A stretch of 11,896 bases of DNA from JAUREX01 sp044356825 (GCA_044356825.1 JBIKVM010000076.1:1-11896); one strand, 5' to 3'. Shown: positions 1 through 10,921, counted from the first letter of the stretch. Notes: generated from the sequence alone by a model not told the origin. Translations and numbers: made by a program.

Positions 1-1
1 C

Positions 2-196
2 GCGGCGGGCGGGCACTTCACCATGGACATGCGCCGCGCCGCCTATGCCGCGCGGACCTTCTTTGCCTTCAGGACGGTCATTCCCTGCCATTACCGCACC
101 TTTCCGCTGCTCGAGCAGTCCGCAGCCGCCCTGCGCGAGGGTCTGCCGGGCGTCGAGGTGATCGAGCCCGAGGTGCTCGTGCCGATCGCGCTCTGA
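2..196 (+). CDS. Metal-dependent hydrolase (UPF0173/UlaG-like), C-terminal end only
   Basis: Only the last 64 codons are in the window; the gene begins upstream. The frame opens at base 2 and stops with TGA at 194-196. Two conserved stretches of the metallo-beta-lactamase-fold hydrolases annotated as UPF0173 or UlaG-like are visible: GGHFTMDMRRAAYAA and, further on, VIPCHYRTFPLLEQSA, in which the histidine of the CHYRTFP segment matches the last conserved histidine block of that family. The N-terminal HxHxDH metal site would lie outside the window, so metal binding cannot be confirmed here. The substrate is unknown for most members. It is followed by a 112-base gap and a candidate infA promoter, so it probably belongs to a separate transcription unit. 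Family assignment rests on motif memory and is fairly secure; the exact function is not known. Confidence 0.75.
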   Translation, partial: AAGGHFTMDMRRAAYAARTFFAFRTVIPCHYRTFPLLEQSAAALREGLPGVEVIEPEVLVPIAL

Positions 197-236
197 CCGC
201 ACATTCGGCTTCGGCCGGGGGGCGCATCGTTTTCGC

Positions 237-265
237 TTGAAAATATGCGCCGAGGCGCGCATCTA
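237..265 (+). promoter_or_regulatory. Candidate infA promoter
   Basis: A TTGAAA element (237-242, five of six matches to the sigma-70 -35 consensus) is separated by 17 bases from CATCTA (260-265), a weak -10. The same ATCTA core is seen in the candidate rimP promoter in this window. Transcription would start near 272, giving a short leader before the infA start at 309. This is pattern reading; the -10 matches the consensus poorly. Confidence 0.4.
245..262 (+). repeat. Perfect inverted repeat inside the candidate infA promoter
   Basis: ATGCGC (245-250) and GCGCAT (257-262) are exact reverse complements separated by six bases. They lie across the spacer and into the -10 of the candidate infA promoter. 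An alternative register pairs GCGCC (247-251) with GGCGC (254-258). The repeat is directly visible. Whether it is an operator or chance in GC-rich DNA is open. Confidence 0.35.
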
Positions 266-308
266 GCGTCGATCCGCACAGAGGCGGACCATCACGGACG
301 GAGTGACC

Positions 309-527
309 ATGGCCAAGGAAGAACTGCTCGAATTTCCAGGCGTCGTGAAGGAACTCCTGCCCAATGCGACGTTCAGGGTCGAGCTGGAAAACGGCCATGA
401 GATCATCGCACATACGGCCGGAAAGATGCGCAAGAACCGGATCCGCGTGCTCGCGGGCGACAAGGTTCAGGTCGAGATGACGCCCTATGATCTGACCAAG
501 GGCCGGATCAACTATCGCTACAAGTGA
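309..527 (+). CDS. infA: Translation initiation factor IF-1
   Basis: IF-1 binds the 30S A site and, with IF-2 and IF-3, directs initiator tRNA to the P site. The 72-residue product is the usual size for the family and is one S1/OB-fold domain. Characteristic segments are [33 protein letters not shown] and the ending [15 protein letters not shown]. The ATG at 309 is chosen because MAKEE is the conserved IF-1 start and GGAG at 300-303 sits five bases upstream. An in-frame GTG at 303 overlaps that ribosome-binding site and would only add two residues. The stop codon (525-527) shares one base with the maf start, a TGATG junction that suggests translational coupling. It is the first gene of the infA-maf-rng-yacG cluster and has a candidate promoter just upstream. 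Identification is essentially certain. Confidence 0.97.
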   Translation: MAKEELLEFPGVVKELLPNATFRVELENGHEIIAHTAGKMRKNRIRVLAGDKVQVEMTPYDLTKGRINYRYK

Positions 528-1105
528 TGCGCCTCATCCTCGCCTCGGCGAGTCCGCGCCGGCGCGAGCTGCTCGGACAGATCGGCGTCGTGCCCGACGC
601 GGTCGCCGGCGCCGACATCGACGAGACACCGCGCAAGGACGAGCTGCCCCGGCCCTATTGCCTGCGCATGGCGCGCGAGAAGGCCGCCGCGACGGCCGGA
701 TCGGACGATGACCTCATCCTTGCCGCCGACACGACGGTGGCGCTCGGGCGGCGCATCCTCGGCAAGCCGTACGATGCCGCCGAGGCGGCCGAATTCCTCG
801 TGGCGCTTGGCGGGCGGCGGCACCGCGTCATCACCGCCGTCGCGCTGCAACGCGGCGGGCGGGTCTGGACGCGCGAGGTTGTCTCGAGCGTGCGGATCAA
901 GCGGCTCTCGGACATCGAACTCAACGCCTATCTCGCGAGCGGCGAGTGGGAGGGCAAGGCGGGCGGCTATGCCATCCAGGGCCTGGCCGCCGCCTTCGTG
1001 GCCTGGATCGAAGGGTCGCACAGCGCCATCGTGGGCCTGCCGCTGGCCGAGACGGCGACATTGCTGCAGGCGGCGGGATGGCCGCTCTATCGGGGGCAGG
1101 CATGA
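527..1105 (+). CDS. maf: Maf family nucleoside-triphosphate pyrophosphatase
   Basis: Maf proteins hydrolyse nucleoside triphosphates, typically dTTP/UTP or modified nucleotides, to monophosphate and pyrophosphate. They are thought to clean the nucleotide pool or affect division. The 192-residue product has the expected length. Visible family motifs are the N-terminal [14 protein letters not shown], the ADTTVAL block with the presumed catalytic Asp68, the GKP segment after it, and near the C-terminus [16 protein letters not shown] followed by [11 protein letters not shown]. The GYAIQG form fits the dTTP/UTP (YhdE-like) subgroup better than the YceF subgroup, but this is an inference. The ATG at 527 is preferred over the GTG at 524 because the family normally begins with a single Met before the hydrophobic strand. 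The start overlaps the infA stop by one base; the stop overlaps rng by four (ATGA). Confidence 0.93.
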   Translation: MRLILASASPRRRELLGQIGVVPDAVAGADIDETPRKDELPRPYCLRMAREKAAATAGSDDDLILAADTTVALGRRILGKPYDAAEAAEFLVALGGRRHRVITAVALQRGGRVWTREVVSSVRIKRLSDIELNAYLASGEWEGKAGGYAIQGLAAAFVAWIEGSHSAIVGLPLAETATLLQAAGWPLYRGQA

Positions 1106-2154
1106 AGGGACGGATCGTCGTTCTGGACGAGATCGCGGGCCGCAAGGCTGCCGCCCTCTTGGTCGATGGCGTGCTCGAGGATGTCTTCGTCGATCCGCCC
1201 GGCGATGACGCGCTCCTGCCCGGGGCGGTGTTCCGGGGTATCCTCGACCGGCCGATGAAGGGGCAGGGGGGCATCTTCGTGCGGCTGCCGGGCGGCACGG
1301 GCTTTCTGCGCGGCACCGAGGGCGCCCGGCCGGGGGCGCGGGTGATCGTGCAGGTCTCGGGCGTGGCCGAGCCGGGCAAGGCCGTGCCGCTGACGCAGCG
1401 CGTCCTCTTCAAGGGCCAGCTTGCCATCGTGACGCCGGGGGCGGGGGGCATCAATGTCGCGCGCCGGGTCGAGCCCGGGGCCGCCGCCGCCCTGCGCGCG
1501 CTGGGCGAGCGGGTGATGGCCGGCGCGCCCGAGGATCTCGGCCTCATCCTGCGCAGCGCGGCCGAGGGCGCCGATCCCGCCGATGTCGCGGCCGAGGCCG
1601 AGGGCTTGCGCGATCTGGCGCAGGCGGTGATGGCCGACCTCGAGGGGGGGGCGGAGCTGTTGCTCGACGCGCCCGACGCGCATGAGCGCGCGGCCCGCGA
1701 CTGGGCCGAACCCGCCCCGGACGCGGTGCATCAGGGCGCGGGCGAGTTCGCCGCGCACGAGGTCGATGCGCTGATCGCGCGCGCGCTCGCGCCCGAGGTC
1801 GCGCTTCCCGGCGGCGGGTCGATGGTGATCGAGGCCACGCGGGCGCTCGTCGCGGTCGATGTCAACACGGGCGGCGACACCTCGCCGGCCGCGGCCCTCA
1901 AGGCCAACATCGCCGCGGCGCGTGCCCTGCCGCGCGAACTGCGGCTGCGGGGTCTGGGCGGGCAGGTGGTGATCGATTTCGCCCCCGTGCCCAAGCGCGA
2001 CCGCCCCGCGATCGTGCAATCGCTGACGGCGATGTTCCGCAACGAGGGCGCCGAGACGAGCCTTGCCGGCTGGACGGCGCTCGGCCTCTTTGAGTTGCAG
2101 CGCAAGCGCGACCGGCTGCCGCTCGCGCGCGCGCTCGCTGGCTGGCAGCCGTGA
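1102..2154 (+). CDS. rng: Short ribonuclease E/G family endoribonuclease lacking the zinc-link
   Basis: RNase E/G enzymes are Mg-dependent, single-strand endonucleases for rRNA maturation and mRNA decay. The product is 350 residues, much shorter than E. coli RNase G (489). An N-terminal S1-like RNA-binding segment is seen at about residues 35-120 ([20 protein letters not shown]). The nuclease core ends with [14 protein letters not shown] (Asp253, Asn255) and [17 protein letters not shown] (Asp292), which correspond to the two catalytic aspartates of RNase E. The residue gap of 39 between them is shorter than the 43 in E. coli RNase E. The protein ends at [12 protein letters not shown], just where the CPxC zinc-link used for dimerisation normally follows; no cysteine pair is present. 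The ATG at 1102 overlaps the maf stop and begins with [14 protein letters not shown], typical of this alphaproteobacterial group. The symbol follows common annotation and could equally be given as RNase E/G. Confidence 0.88.
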   Translation: MKGRIVVLDEIAGRKAAALLVDGVLEDVFVDPPGDDALLPGAVFRGILDRPMKGQGGIFVRLPGGTGFLRGTEGARPGARVIVQVSGVAEPGKAVPLTQRVLFKGQLAIVTPGAGGINVARRVEPGAAAALRALGERVMAGAPEDLGLILRSAAEGADPADVAAEAEGLRDLAQAVMADLEGGAELLLDAPDAHERAARDWAEPAPDAVHQGAGEFAAHEVDALIARALAPEVALPGGGSMVIEATRALVAVDVNTGGDTSPAAALKANIAAARALPRELRLRGLGGQVVIDFAPVPKRDRPAIVQSLTAMFRNEGAETSLAGWTALGLFELQRKRDRLPLARALAGWQP

Positions 2155-2336
2155 CGGCCGCCTGCCCCATCTGCCGCCGCCCCGCCCGGCCCGAGGTCCG
2201 GCCCTTCTGCTCGCGCCGCTGCGCCGATGTCGATCTCGCGCGCTGGCTCACGGGCCGCTACGTCATTCCCGGGCCCGCCCTGACCGAGGCCGACGATCCG
2301 CCCCCGGCCCCCGCCACCGACGCGGACGGGGCCTGA
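2151..2336 (+). CDS. yacG: YacG, small zinc-binding DNA gyrase inhibitor
   Basis: This 61-residue protein carries the YacG four-cysteine zinc site: CPIC (Cys5, Cys8) and CSRRC (Cys20, Cys24). It continues with the family signature DLARWLTGRYVIP at residues 28-40. E. coli YacG binds GyrB and inhibits gyrase. The C-terminal 20 residues are rich in Pro, Ala and Asp and look disordered, as in homologues. The start is a GTG whose last two bases begin the TGA stop of rng (GTGA, four-base overlap), so translation is probably coupled to rng. No separate ribosome-binding site stands out. The gene is the last of the infA cluster and is followed by a 147-base leader region. The family call is secure; gyrase inhibition in this organism is transferred from E. 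coli. Confidence 0.92.
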   Translation: MTAACPICRRPARPEVRPFCSRRCADVDLARWLTGRYVIPGPALTEADDPPPAPATDADGA

Positions 2337-2351
2337 TCGCGCCCCCTTGCG

Positions 2352-2362
2352 CCCCCCCCCCC
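2352..2362 (+). repeat. Run of eleven C
   Basis: An uninterrupted C11 tract lies just upstream of and abutting the candidate rimP -35 element. It is the longest homopolymer in the window. Such tracts can vary in length by slippage and are also a common place for sequencing errors. Confidence 0.6.
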
Positions 2363-2391
2363 TTGCGTCCCGTGGCGGCTTGGCCTATCTA
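2363..2391 (+). promoter_or_regulatory. Candidate promoter of the rimP-nusA-infB operon
   Basis: TTGCGT (2363-2368) is followed after 17 bases by TATCTA (2386-2391). Both are partial matches to the sigma-70 consensus. The region is AT-rich compared with its surroundings, which is notable in this DNA. A start near 2398 would produce a leader of about 85 bases containing two hairpins. An alternative -10, TATCTT at 2390-2395, has a better match but a poor spacing to this -35. Confidence 0.42.
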
Positions 2392-2407
2392 TCTTTCAAC
2401 AGCGGCT

Positions 2408-2428
2408 GGTCGGGGTCCAAACCCGATC
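2408..2428 (+). promoter_or_regulatory. Upstream hairpin in the rimP leader
   Basis: Bases 2408-2411 plus 2413-2416 can pair with 2421-2428, closing a four-base CCAA loop with G2412 bulged and one G-U pair. The hairpin sits between the candidate promoter and the terminator-like hairpin. It has no T tract, so it is not a terminator by itself. Function is unknown; it may be part of a folded leader. Confidence 0.35.
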
Positions 2429-2443
2429 GCCCCCGGAAGAAGC

Positions 2444-2472
2444 AACGGGCCGCTTCGGCCCGTTTTCGTTTT
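2444..2472 (+). terminator. Intrinsic terminator-like hairpin directly before rimP (possible attenuator)
   Basis: AACGGGCCG (2444-2452) and CGGCCCGTT (2456-2464) form a perfect nine-base-pair stem with a CTT loop, followed by a T-rich tail to 2472 interrupted by one CG. This is the form of a Rho-independent terminator. It could end the infA-maf-rng-yacG transcript. The rimP start is only 11 bases after the tail, so any rimP transcript begun upstream must cross the hairpin, which makes attenuation possible. A competing five-base pairing of GAAGC (2439-2443) with GCTTC (2452-2456) would break the terminator stem. Confidence 0.72.
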
Positions 2473-2483
2473 CGTGACCCGAG

Positions 2484-3113
2484 ATGAACGACCTGATCGC
2501 CAAGACAGCCATCGACCGGCGCCTCGCCGCCATCGTCGCCCCCGTCATCGAAGGGATGGGGTTCGAGCTGGTGCGGCTGCGCCTCATGGGCGGCAAGACG
2601 CGCATCCTGCAGATCATGGCCGACCGTCCCGGCGGCGGCATCGGGGTCGAGGATTGCGCCGACATCTCGACGGCCGTCTCGGCCGTCCTCGATGTCGAGG
2701 ATCCGATTTCCGAGGCCTACACGCTCGAGGTCTCCTCGCCCGGCATCGACCGGCCGCTGACGCGGCTGCAGGATTTCGACCTCTGGGCCGACCACGAGGC
2801 GCGGATCGAGACGACCGAACTCATCGACGGGCGGCGGCGCTTCAAGGGCGTGCTGCGCGGCACCGAGGGCGAGGATGTCCTGCTCGAGATCGAGGAACGC
2901 GGCGAGACGCTGACCATCGGGCTGCGGTTCGAGTGGCTCTCGGATGCCAAGCTCGTGCTGACGGATGCGCTGATCGCCGAGGCGCTGCGCGCAAGCAAGG
3001 CCCCGGGCGGCGAGGGCGAGATCGACGAAGAGAGCTTCGATGCGATCGAGACCGATGAAGACGACGACACCGACGGCGAGGGGGCCCCGCCCCCCGCCCC
3101 AACGCGGCACTGA
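2484..3113 (+). CDS. rimP: Ribosome maturation factor RimP
   Basis: RimP binds free 30S subunits and helps late maturation of the small subunit. The 209-residue product has the two-domain RimP layout. The N-terminal domain covers about residues 5-90, with [11 protein letters not shown], then [16 protein letters not shown] and the signature [16 protein letters not shown]-terminal Sm-like domain follows to about residue 165 ([17 protein letters not shown]). The last 40 residues are a low-complexity acidic tail with DEDDD and a Pro-rich end, making it longer than the roughly 150-residue E. coli protein. The ATG at 2484 is the only start giving the normal N-terminus. Only a weak GAG lies immediately before it, and the T-tail of the preceding hairpin fills the usual ribosome-binding region, which is unusual. 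nusA follows after 17 bases. Confidence 0.94.
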   Translation: MNDLIAKTAIDRRLAAIVAPVIEGMGFELVRLRLMGGKTRILQIMADRPGGGIGVEDCADISTAVSAVLDVEDPISEAYTLEVSSPGIDRPLTRLQDFDLWADHEARIETTELIDGRRRFKGVLRGTEGEDVLLEIEERGETLTIGLRFEWLSDAKLVLTDALIAEALRASKAPGGEGEIDEESFDAIETDEDDDTDGEGAPPPAPTRH

Positions 3114-3130
3114 CATCCAGGAGTAGCCCC

Positions 3131-4741
3131 ATGGCGATCACCTCTGCCAACCAGCTCGAACTGCTCCAGACCGCCGAGGCGGTCGCGCGCGAAAAGATGA
3201 TCGACCCCGACCTCGTCGTGCAGGCGATGGAGGACAGCCTCGCGCGCGCCGCCAAGTCGCGCTATGGCAACGACCTCGACATCCGGGTGAAGATCGACCG
3301 CAAGACCGGCCGCGCGACCTTTACCCGCGTTCGGACCGTGGTCGAGGATGAGGTGCTCGAGAATCACCACGCGCAACTGACGCTCGCGCAGGCGCAGAAG
3401 ATCCGCCCCGAGGCTGCCATCGGCGACGAGATCGTGGACGAGGTGCCGCCGGTCGACATGGGGCGGATCGCGGCGCAGTCGGCCAAGCAGGTGATCCTCC
3501 AGAAGGTCCGCGAGGCCGAGCGCGACAGCCAGTACGAGCAGTTCAAGGACCGCCAGGGCACCATCATCAACGGCGTCGTCAAGCGCGAGGAATACGGCAA
3601 CATCATCGTCGACATCGGCCGGGGCGAGGGCGTGCTCAAGCGCCACGACAAGATCGGCCGCGAGAGCTATCGCATCGGCGACCGCATCCGCGCCTACATC
3701 AAGGAAGTCCGCCGCGAGCCGCGCGGGCCGCAGGTCCTGCTGTCGCGCACCGCGCCCGAGTTCATGGCCGAGCTCTTCAAGATGGAAGTGCCCGAGGTCT
3801 ATGACGGCATCATCGAGATCAAGGCGGTCGCCCGCGATCCGGGCTCGCGCGCCAAGATCGCGGTCATCAGCTACGACAGCTCGATCGACCCGGTGGGTGC
3901 CTGCGTCGGCATGCGCGGCTCGCGCGTGCAGGCCGTCGTGAACGAGCTTCAGGGCGAGAAGATCGACATCATACCGTGGAACGCGGACGCGCCGACCTTC
4001 CTTGTCAACGCGCTCCAGCCGGCCGAGGTGACGAAGGTCGTGCTCGACGACGAGGGCGGGCGGATCGAGGTCGTGGTGCCCGACGAGCAGCTCTCGCTCG
4101 CGATCGGCCGGCGCGGCCAGAACGTGCGGCTTGCGAGCCAGCTCACGGGGCTCGACATCGACATCATGACCGAAGCGGACGAGAGCGCGCGCCGTCAGGC
4201 CGAATTCGCCGAGCGCACGCAGCTTTTCATGGACACGCTCGACGTCGACGAGATGATGGCGCAGCTTCTGGTCTCGGAGGGCTTCACGACCCTCGAGGAG
4301 GTCGCCTATGTCGACCTCGACGAGTTGCTCGCGATCGAGGGCTTCGACGAGGCGACCGCCGAGGAATTGCAGGCCCGTGCCCGCGACCACCTCGAGGAGA
4401 TGAACCGCAAGGCGCTCGAAGCCGCGCGCGCCCTCGGCGCCGAGGAGAGCCTGATCGAGTTCGAGGGGCTGACGCCCCAGATGGTTGAGGCGCTGGCCAA
4501 GGACGGCATCAAGACCATCGAGGATTTTGCGACCTGCGCGGACTGGGAACTCGCGGGCGGCTGGACGGTCGTCGGCGGACAGCGCGTGAAGGACACGGGG
4601 CTGCTCGAGAAGTTCGACGTGAGCCTCGAGGAGGCGCAGAACATGGTCATGACCGCGCGCGTCATGCTGGGCTGGGTCGATCCGTCCGAGCTTGGCGCTG
4701 GGTCCGGGGAAGCCGCCGGCGACGAGGACGGTGCGGCGTAG
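3131..4741 (+). CDS. nusA: Transcription termination/antitermination factor NusA
   Basis: NusA binds RNA polymerase and nascent RNA, promotes pausing and intrinsic termination, and takes part in rRNA antitermination. The 536-residue product is slightly longer than E. coli NusA (495). An N-terminal polymerase-binding domain spans about 1-135. An S1 domain lies at about 139-203 ([20 protein letters not shown]). KH1 has the loop GMRG at 260-263 and KH2 has GRRG at 326-329 within [13 protein letters not shown]. The C-terminal part from about 360 contains helix-hairpin-helix style repeats ([39 protein letters not shown]). A good AGGAG (3119-3123) lies seven bases before the ATG. It stands in the conserved rimP-nusA-ylxR-infB order, and NusA itself is a candidate regulator of the terminator-like hairpin before rimP. 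Confidence 0.97.
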   Translation: MAITSANQLELLQTAEAVAREKMIDPDLVVQAMEDSLARAAKSRYGNDLDIRVKIDRKTGRATFTRVRTVVEDEVLENHHAQLTLAQAQKIRPEAAIGDEIVDEVPPVDMGRIAAQSAKQVILQKVREAERDSQYEQFKDRQGTIINGVVKREEYGNIIVDIGRGEGVLKRHDKIGRESYRIGDRIRAYIKEVRREPRGPQVLLSRTAPEFMAELFKMEVPEVYDGIIEIKAVARDPGSRAKIAVISYDSSIDPVGACVGMRGSRVQAVVNELQGEKIDIIPWNADAPTFLVNALQPAEVTKVVLDDEGGRIEVVVPDEQLSLAIGRRGQNVRLASQLTGLDIDIMTEADESARRQAEFAERTQLFMDTLDVDEMMAQLLVSEGFTTLEEVAYVDLDELLAIEGFDEATAEELQARARDHLEEMNRKALEAARALGAEESLIEFEGLTPQMVEALAKDGIKTIEDFATCADWELAGGWTVVGGQRVKDTGLLEKFDVSLEEAQNMVMTARVMLGWVDPSELGAGSGEAAGDEDGAA

Positions 4742-4757
4742 GAGCGGCAGGCAGGAC

Positions 4758-5398
4758 GTGGGGCGAGGTGGCAGGACGAAGTTGCACGACGAACCCGAGC
4801 GGCGCTGCATCGCAAGCGGCGAGACGCAGCCCAAAGGCGGACTCGTGCGCTTCGTTGTCGATCCGGGCGGTGCCATCGTGCCCGACGTGGCGGGCCGTCT
4901 GCCCGGCCGGGGCATTTATGTCGCGGCCGGTCGCTCAGAGCTCGATCAGGCGGTGCGGCGCAACCTGTTCGCCCGCGCCGCCCGCGCCCCCGTCACCGTG
5001 GCCCCTGATCTTGTCGCGACGGTCGAGGCACAGATCGCGCGTCGGCTGGTCGATACGATCTCGCTTGCGCGGAAAGCGGGCGAGGCCGTCTCGGGTCTCG
5101 AGAAGGTGAAGGAGTGGCTGGTCGAGGGCAAGGCCGCGCTTCTGGTGCAGGCAAGCGACGGGTCGGTGCGCGAACGTGCCCGGCTGCGCCCGCCGGCAGG
5201 GCCAGAAAGCCTTGTGACATGCCTCACGGCGCAGGAATTGGGTTTGGCATTCGGCCGCGATCGTGCCATACACGGCGCGCTTTCGGCTGGCGGACTGGCA
5301 CGGCGTGCGCTAGAGGAAGCGGCGCGTCTGTCGGGTATTCGCAGTGAAGACGGACGCGACAGCGGCGGCGATGCCGCCGGGAAGGACACGAAGGACGC

Positions 5399-5402
<4 letters not shown>
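4758..5402 (+). CDS. ylxR: YlxR (DUF448) RNA-binding domain fused to an L7Ae-like domain
   Basis: The 214-residue product joins two proteins that are separate in Bacillus (YlxR and the L7Ae-like YlxQ), both encoded between nusA and infB. The YlxR part shows [20 protein letters not shown] at residues 14-33 and [10 protein letters not shown] at 48-57. The second half, about 90-190, resembles the L7Ae/L30e fold: [20 protein letters not shown], then [30 protein letters not shown] and a closing helix. Both domains are nucleic-acid binding by family. The GTG at 4758 is preferred because it gives the MGRGGRTK start seen in relatives, and TAGGAG overlaps the nusA stop upstream, although the 13-base spacing is long. 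GTG 4731 is an in-frame alternative with GAGG close by. The stop overlaps infB by four bases. Confidence 0.88.
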
Positions 5403-7941
<2,539 letters not shown>

Positions 7942-7942
<1 letters not shown>

Positions 7943-9498
7943 TGGGGCGCCGGCAGATGGCGGGAGCGTTGCGCCCTGTCGTTCTGATGATCCTCGACGG
8001 CTGGGGCGTCGGCGACGGCGGCCCGGGCGATGCGCCGGCGCAGGCCGCGACACCCGCCTATGACGCGATCCGCGCGGCAGGGCCGGTTGGGCATCTGGTC
8101 ACCCACGGTCCCGACGTCGGGCTGCCGCCGGGGCAGATGGGCAATTCCGAGGTCGGCCACATGAACATCGGCGCGGGGCGCGTGGTGGCGATGGACCTCG
8201 GCCAGATCGACCTCGCGATCGCGGATGGCAGCTTTGCCGCCAACCACGCCCTTGGCGATTTCGTGGCACGGCTGCGGGCAAGCGGCGGCACGGCGCATCT
8301 GATCGCGCTCGCCTCAACGGGCGGGGTGCACGGGCATCTGGCGCATATTCTCGCGGCGGCGCGGGCGCTGGTGGCGGCAGGCGTACCGGTCGCGGTCCAT
8401 GCCCTGACGGACGGGCGCGACGTCGCGCCCGGCTCGGCCGCGGTCGATATCGCGGCGCTCTCCGCGGGCCTGCCCGAGGGCGCGCGGATCGCGACCGTCG
8501 CGGGGCGCTATTACGCGATGGACCGCGACAAGAGGTGGGAGCGTGTCGCCCTCGCGACCGGGGCGATCCTGCATGCGCGGGGCGAGGGGGCAGCGGACGC
8601 GGCCGACGCCGTCGCGCGCGCGGCCCTTCGGGGCGAGAGCGACGAGTTCATCCGCCCGACCGTCCTGCCCGGCTACGCGGGCGCGCGGGATGGCGACGGG
8701 CTCTTCTGCCTCAACTTCCGCGCCGACCGCGCGCGCGAGATCCTCGCGGCGCTGGCCGATCCCGACTTCGGCGATTTCGACCCGGGCGCGCGGCCGCGCT
8801 GGGCGGCCTGCCTCGGCATGGTCGACTATTCCGCCGCCCATGACCGCTACATGGCGGCGATGTTTCCCAAGCGCGCCATCGTCAACACGCTCGGCGCCTG
8901 GGTCGCGGGGCGGGGCTTGCGCCAGCTGCGGCTGGCCGAGACCGAGAAGTATCCGCATGTCACCTTCTTCCTCAACGGCGGGGTGGAGCCGCCCGAGACG
9001 GGCGAGGCGCGCATCCTCGTGCCCTCGCCCAAGGTCGCGACCTATGACCTCGCGCCCGCGATGTCGGCCGAGGGCGTGACGGCGCATCTGGTCGAGGCGA
9101 TCGGGTCGGGCGCGCACGACCTGATCGTGGTCAATTACGCCAACCCCGACATGGTGGGCCACACCGGCAGCCTGCCCGCCGCCATCGCCGCCTGCGAGGC
9201 GGTGGACCGCGGCCTTGGCGCCGCCGTCGCGGCGCTGCGGGCAGCGGGGGGCGCGATGCTCGTGATCGCCGATCATGGCAATTGCGAGATGATGATCGAC
9301 CCCGTGACGGGCGCCCCGCACACGGCACACACGCTGAACCCCGTCGCGGCGGTGCTGGTGGGCGGGCCCGCGGGCGCGGCCTTGCGCGACGGGCGGCTCG
9401 CCGATGTCGCGCCGACGATCCTCGATCTCATGGGCCTGCCGGCCCCGCCCGAGATGACGGGGCAGAGCCTGATCTTGCGCGAGACCACGGCGAGTTGA
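7942..9498 (+). CDS. gpmI: 2,3-bisphosphoglycerate-independent phosphoglycerate mutase
   Basis: This enzyme interconverts 3- and 2-phosphoglycerate in glycolysis and gluconeogenesis through a phosphoserine intermediate, using two Mn ions. The 518-residue product has normal length. Visible residues by this start are Asp19 in LMILDGWG, the nucleophile Ser69 in QMGNSEVGHMNIGAGR, DGRD at 157-160, the metal ligands Asp403 and His407 in NPDMVGHTG, Asp444-His445 in IADHGNCEMM and His463 in HTAHTLNPV. The first ATG (7942) overlaps the infB stop. A second ATG at 7957 is in frame, has a G-rich stretch upstream and would give 513 residues, closer to the E. coli enzyme, so either start is possible. Placement at the end of the infB operon suggests co-expression with translation factors. 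No terminator is seen between it and ctpA. Confidence 0.96.
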
Positions 9499-9523
9499 AC
9501 GCGCGCGCGTGATACGCGGGCTG

Positions 9524-9552
9524 GTGCATCGCATCCGAAGTCGGTTTATAGT
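9524..9552 (+). promoter_or_regulatory. Candidate ctpA promoter
   Basis: TATAGT (9547-9552) matches the -10 consensus at five of six bases and stands out in GC-rich DNA. The -35 at 17 bases upstream (GTGCAT, 9524-9529) is weak. A strong ribosome-binding site, GGGAGG at 9575-9580, follows and fits an independent start of the ctpA-rppH unit in the 88-base gap after gpmI. Confidence 0.45.
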
Positions 9553-9586
9553 GTCGCCAGTGCGGCGCGGTGTCGGGAGGACTTCG

Positions 9587-10921
9587 ATGAGACGTTATGT
9601 GATGGCCGCGCTGGGCGGGGCGGTTGCCGGCGCGCTGGTCGCGACGCAGGTCGCGGGTCCGCTGGTGGCGCAAGAGGCTTCCAAATCCTCCTCGGTCTAT
9701 CAGCAACTCGACCTCTTTGGCGACATCTTCGACCGCATCCGCGCCCAATATGTCGAAGAGACCGATCCGGCCGAGCTGATCGAGGCCGCGATCAACGGGA
9801 TGCTCACCTCGCTCGATCCGCATTCGGGCTATTTACCGCCGCAGGAATTCGACGACATGCAGGTCCAGACCCGCGGCCAGTTCGGTGGGCTCGGGATCGA
9901 GGTCACGCAGGAGAATGGGTGGGTCAAGGTCGTCTCGCCCATGGATGATACGCCGGCCTTCCGCGCCGGCATCCAGGCAGGCGACTTCATTACCCATGTG
10001 AACGGCGAATCGACCCTTGGCCTCACACTCGACCAGGCGGTCGAGAAGATGCGCGGCCCGGTCGGCTCCGAGATCATCATCACCGTCGTGCGCGAAGGCA
10101 CGCCTGACCCCTTCGATGTCTCGATCATCCGCGACACCATCAAGCTAACAGCCGTCCGGGCGCGGCTCGAGGGGTCGACAGTGGTCCTGCGCGTGACCAC
10201 CTTCAACGATCAGACCTATGACAACCTCGAGGCAGGCCTGACCAAGATCGTCGCCGAGGCGGGGGGGGCCGACAAGGTCAACGGTGTCGTGATCGACCTG
10301 CGCAATAACCCCGGAGGCCTGCTCACCCAGGCGATCGCGGTGGCGGACGCCTTCCTCGACCGGGGCGAGATCGTCTCGACCCGCGGGCGCAACCCCGAGG
10401 ACGGCGAGCGATTCAACGCAAGCCCGGGCGACCTGAGCGGTGGCAAGCCCGTGGTGGTGCTGGTCAACGGCGGATCGGCGTCGGCTTCGGAGATCGTCGC
10501 CGGTGCGCTGCAAGACCACCGCCGGGCCATCGTCGTCGGCACGCAGACCTTCGGCAAGGGCTCGGTCCAGACAATCGTGCCGCTCCGTGGTGATGGCGCC
10601 ATGCGACTCACGACCTCGCGCTACTACACGCCCTCGGGCCGGTCGATCCAGGCACTCGGGGTTTCGCCCGACATCATCGTTGACCAGCCGCCGCGCGCCG
10701 AAGCCGAAGCCGCCACCGAGGACGAGGCTGACCGCCCGCAGCGGACAGAGGCCGATCTGCGCGGACGGCTCGAGAACGATTCGATCAGCGAGGAAGAGCG
10801 CAAGCTGCTTGAGGAAGAGACCGCCCGCGCCGAGGCATCGGCCAAGCTGCGCAAGGACGACTACCAACTCGCCTATGCAATCGACATCCTGCGCGGCCTC
10901 TCGGCCATCGACAAGGAATGA
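9587..10921 (+). CDS. ctpA: Carboxy-terminal processing protease (S41A peptidase)
   Basis: S41A proteases cut exported proteins near their C-termini, often peptidoglycan hydrolases and other envelope proteins. The 444-residue product starts with a signal-like segment: RR at 2-3, a hydrophobic stretch to about 20, and possible cleavage near residue 28 (LVA/QEA). A PDZ domain begins at [10 protein letters not shown] (about 97-175). The catalytic region holds [28 protein letters not shown] with the presumed nucleophile Ser299, and FGKGSVQT with Lys324 and Gln328. The 25-residue Ser-Lys spacing matches known S41A enzymes. A charged acidic/Arg tail follows from about 365. The ATG at 9587 is chosen because GGGAGG lies six bases upstream and the signal peptide begins there; an in-frame GTG at 9509 would precede the promoter-like element. 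The stop overlaps rppH by ATGA. Confidence 0.93.
   Translation: MRRYVMAALGGAVAGALVATQVAGPLVAQEASKSSSVYQQLDLFGDIFDRIRAQYVEETDPAELIEAAINGMLTSLDPHSGYLPPQEFDDMQVQTRGQFGGLGIEVTQENGWVKVVSPMDDTPAFRAGIQAGDFITHVNGESTLGLTLDQAVEKMRGPVGSEIIITVVREGTPDPFDVSIIRDTIKLTAVRARLEGSTVVLRVTTFNDQTYDNLEAGLTKIVAEAGGADKVNGVVIDLRNNPGGLLTQAIAVADAFLDRGEIVSTRGRNPEDGERFNASPGDLSGGKPVVVLVNGGSASASEIVAGALQDHRRAIVVGTQTFGKGSVQTIVPLRGDGAMRLTTSRYYTPSGRSIQALGVSPDIIVDQPPRAEAEAATEDEADRPQRTEADLRGRLENDSISEEERKLLEEETARAEASAKLRKDDYQLAYAIDILRGLSAIDKE

Noticed and set aside
206..217. CGGC-TTCG-GCCG hairpin just after the hydrolase gene, as a terminator
   Set aside because: The stem is only four base pairs, though capped by a stable tetraloop, and no T tract follows. 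It is too weak to call an intrinsic terminator.
2408..2436. tRNA T-arm-like segment in the rimP leader, as a tRNA gene or tRNA remnant
   Set aside because: A stem with a seven-base loop can be drawn, but there is no matching acceptor stem, anticodon arm or D arm upstream, and the loop departs from the TTCRANY pattern.
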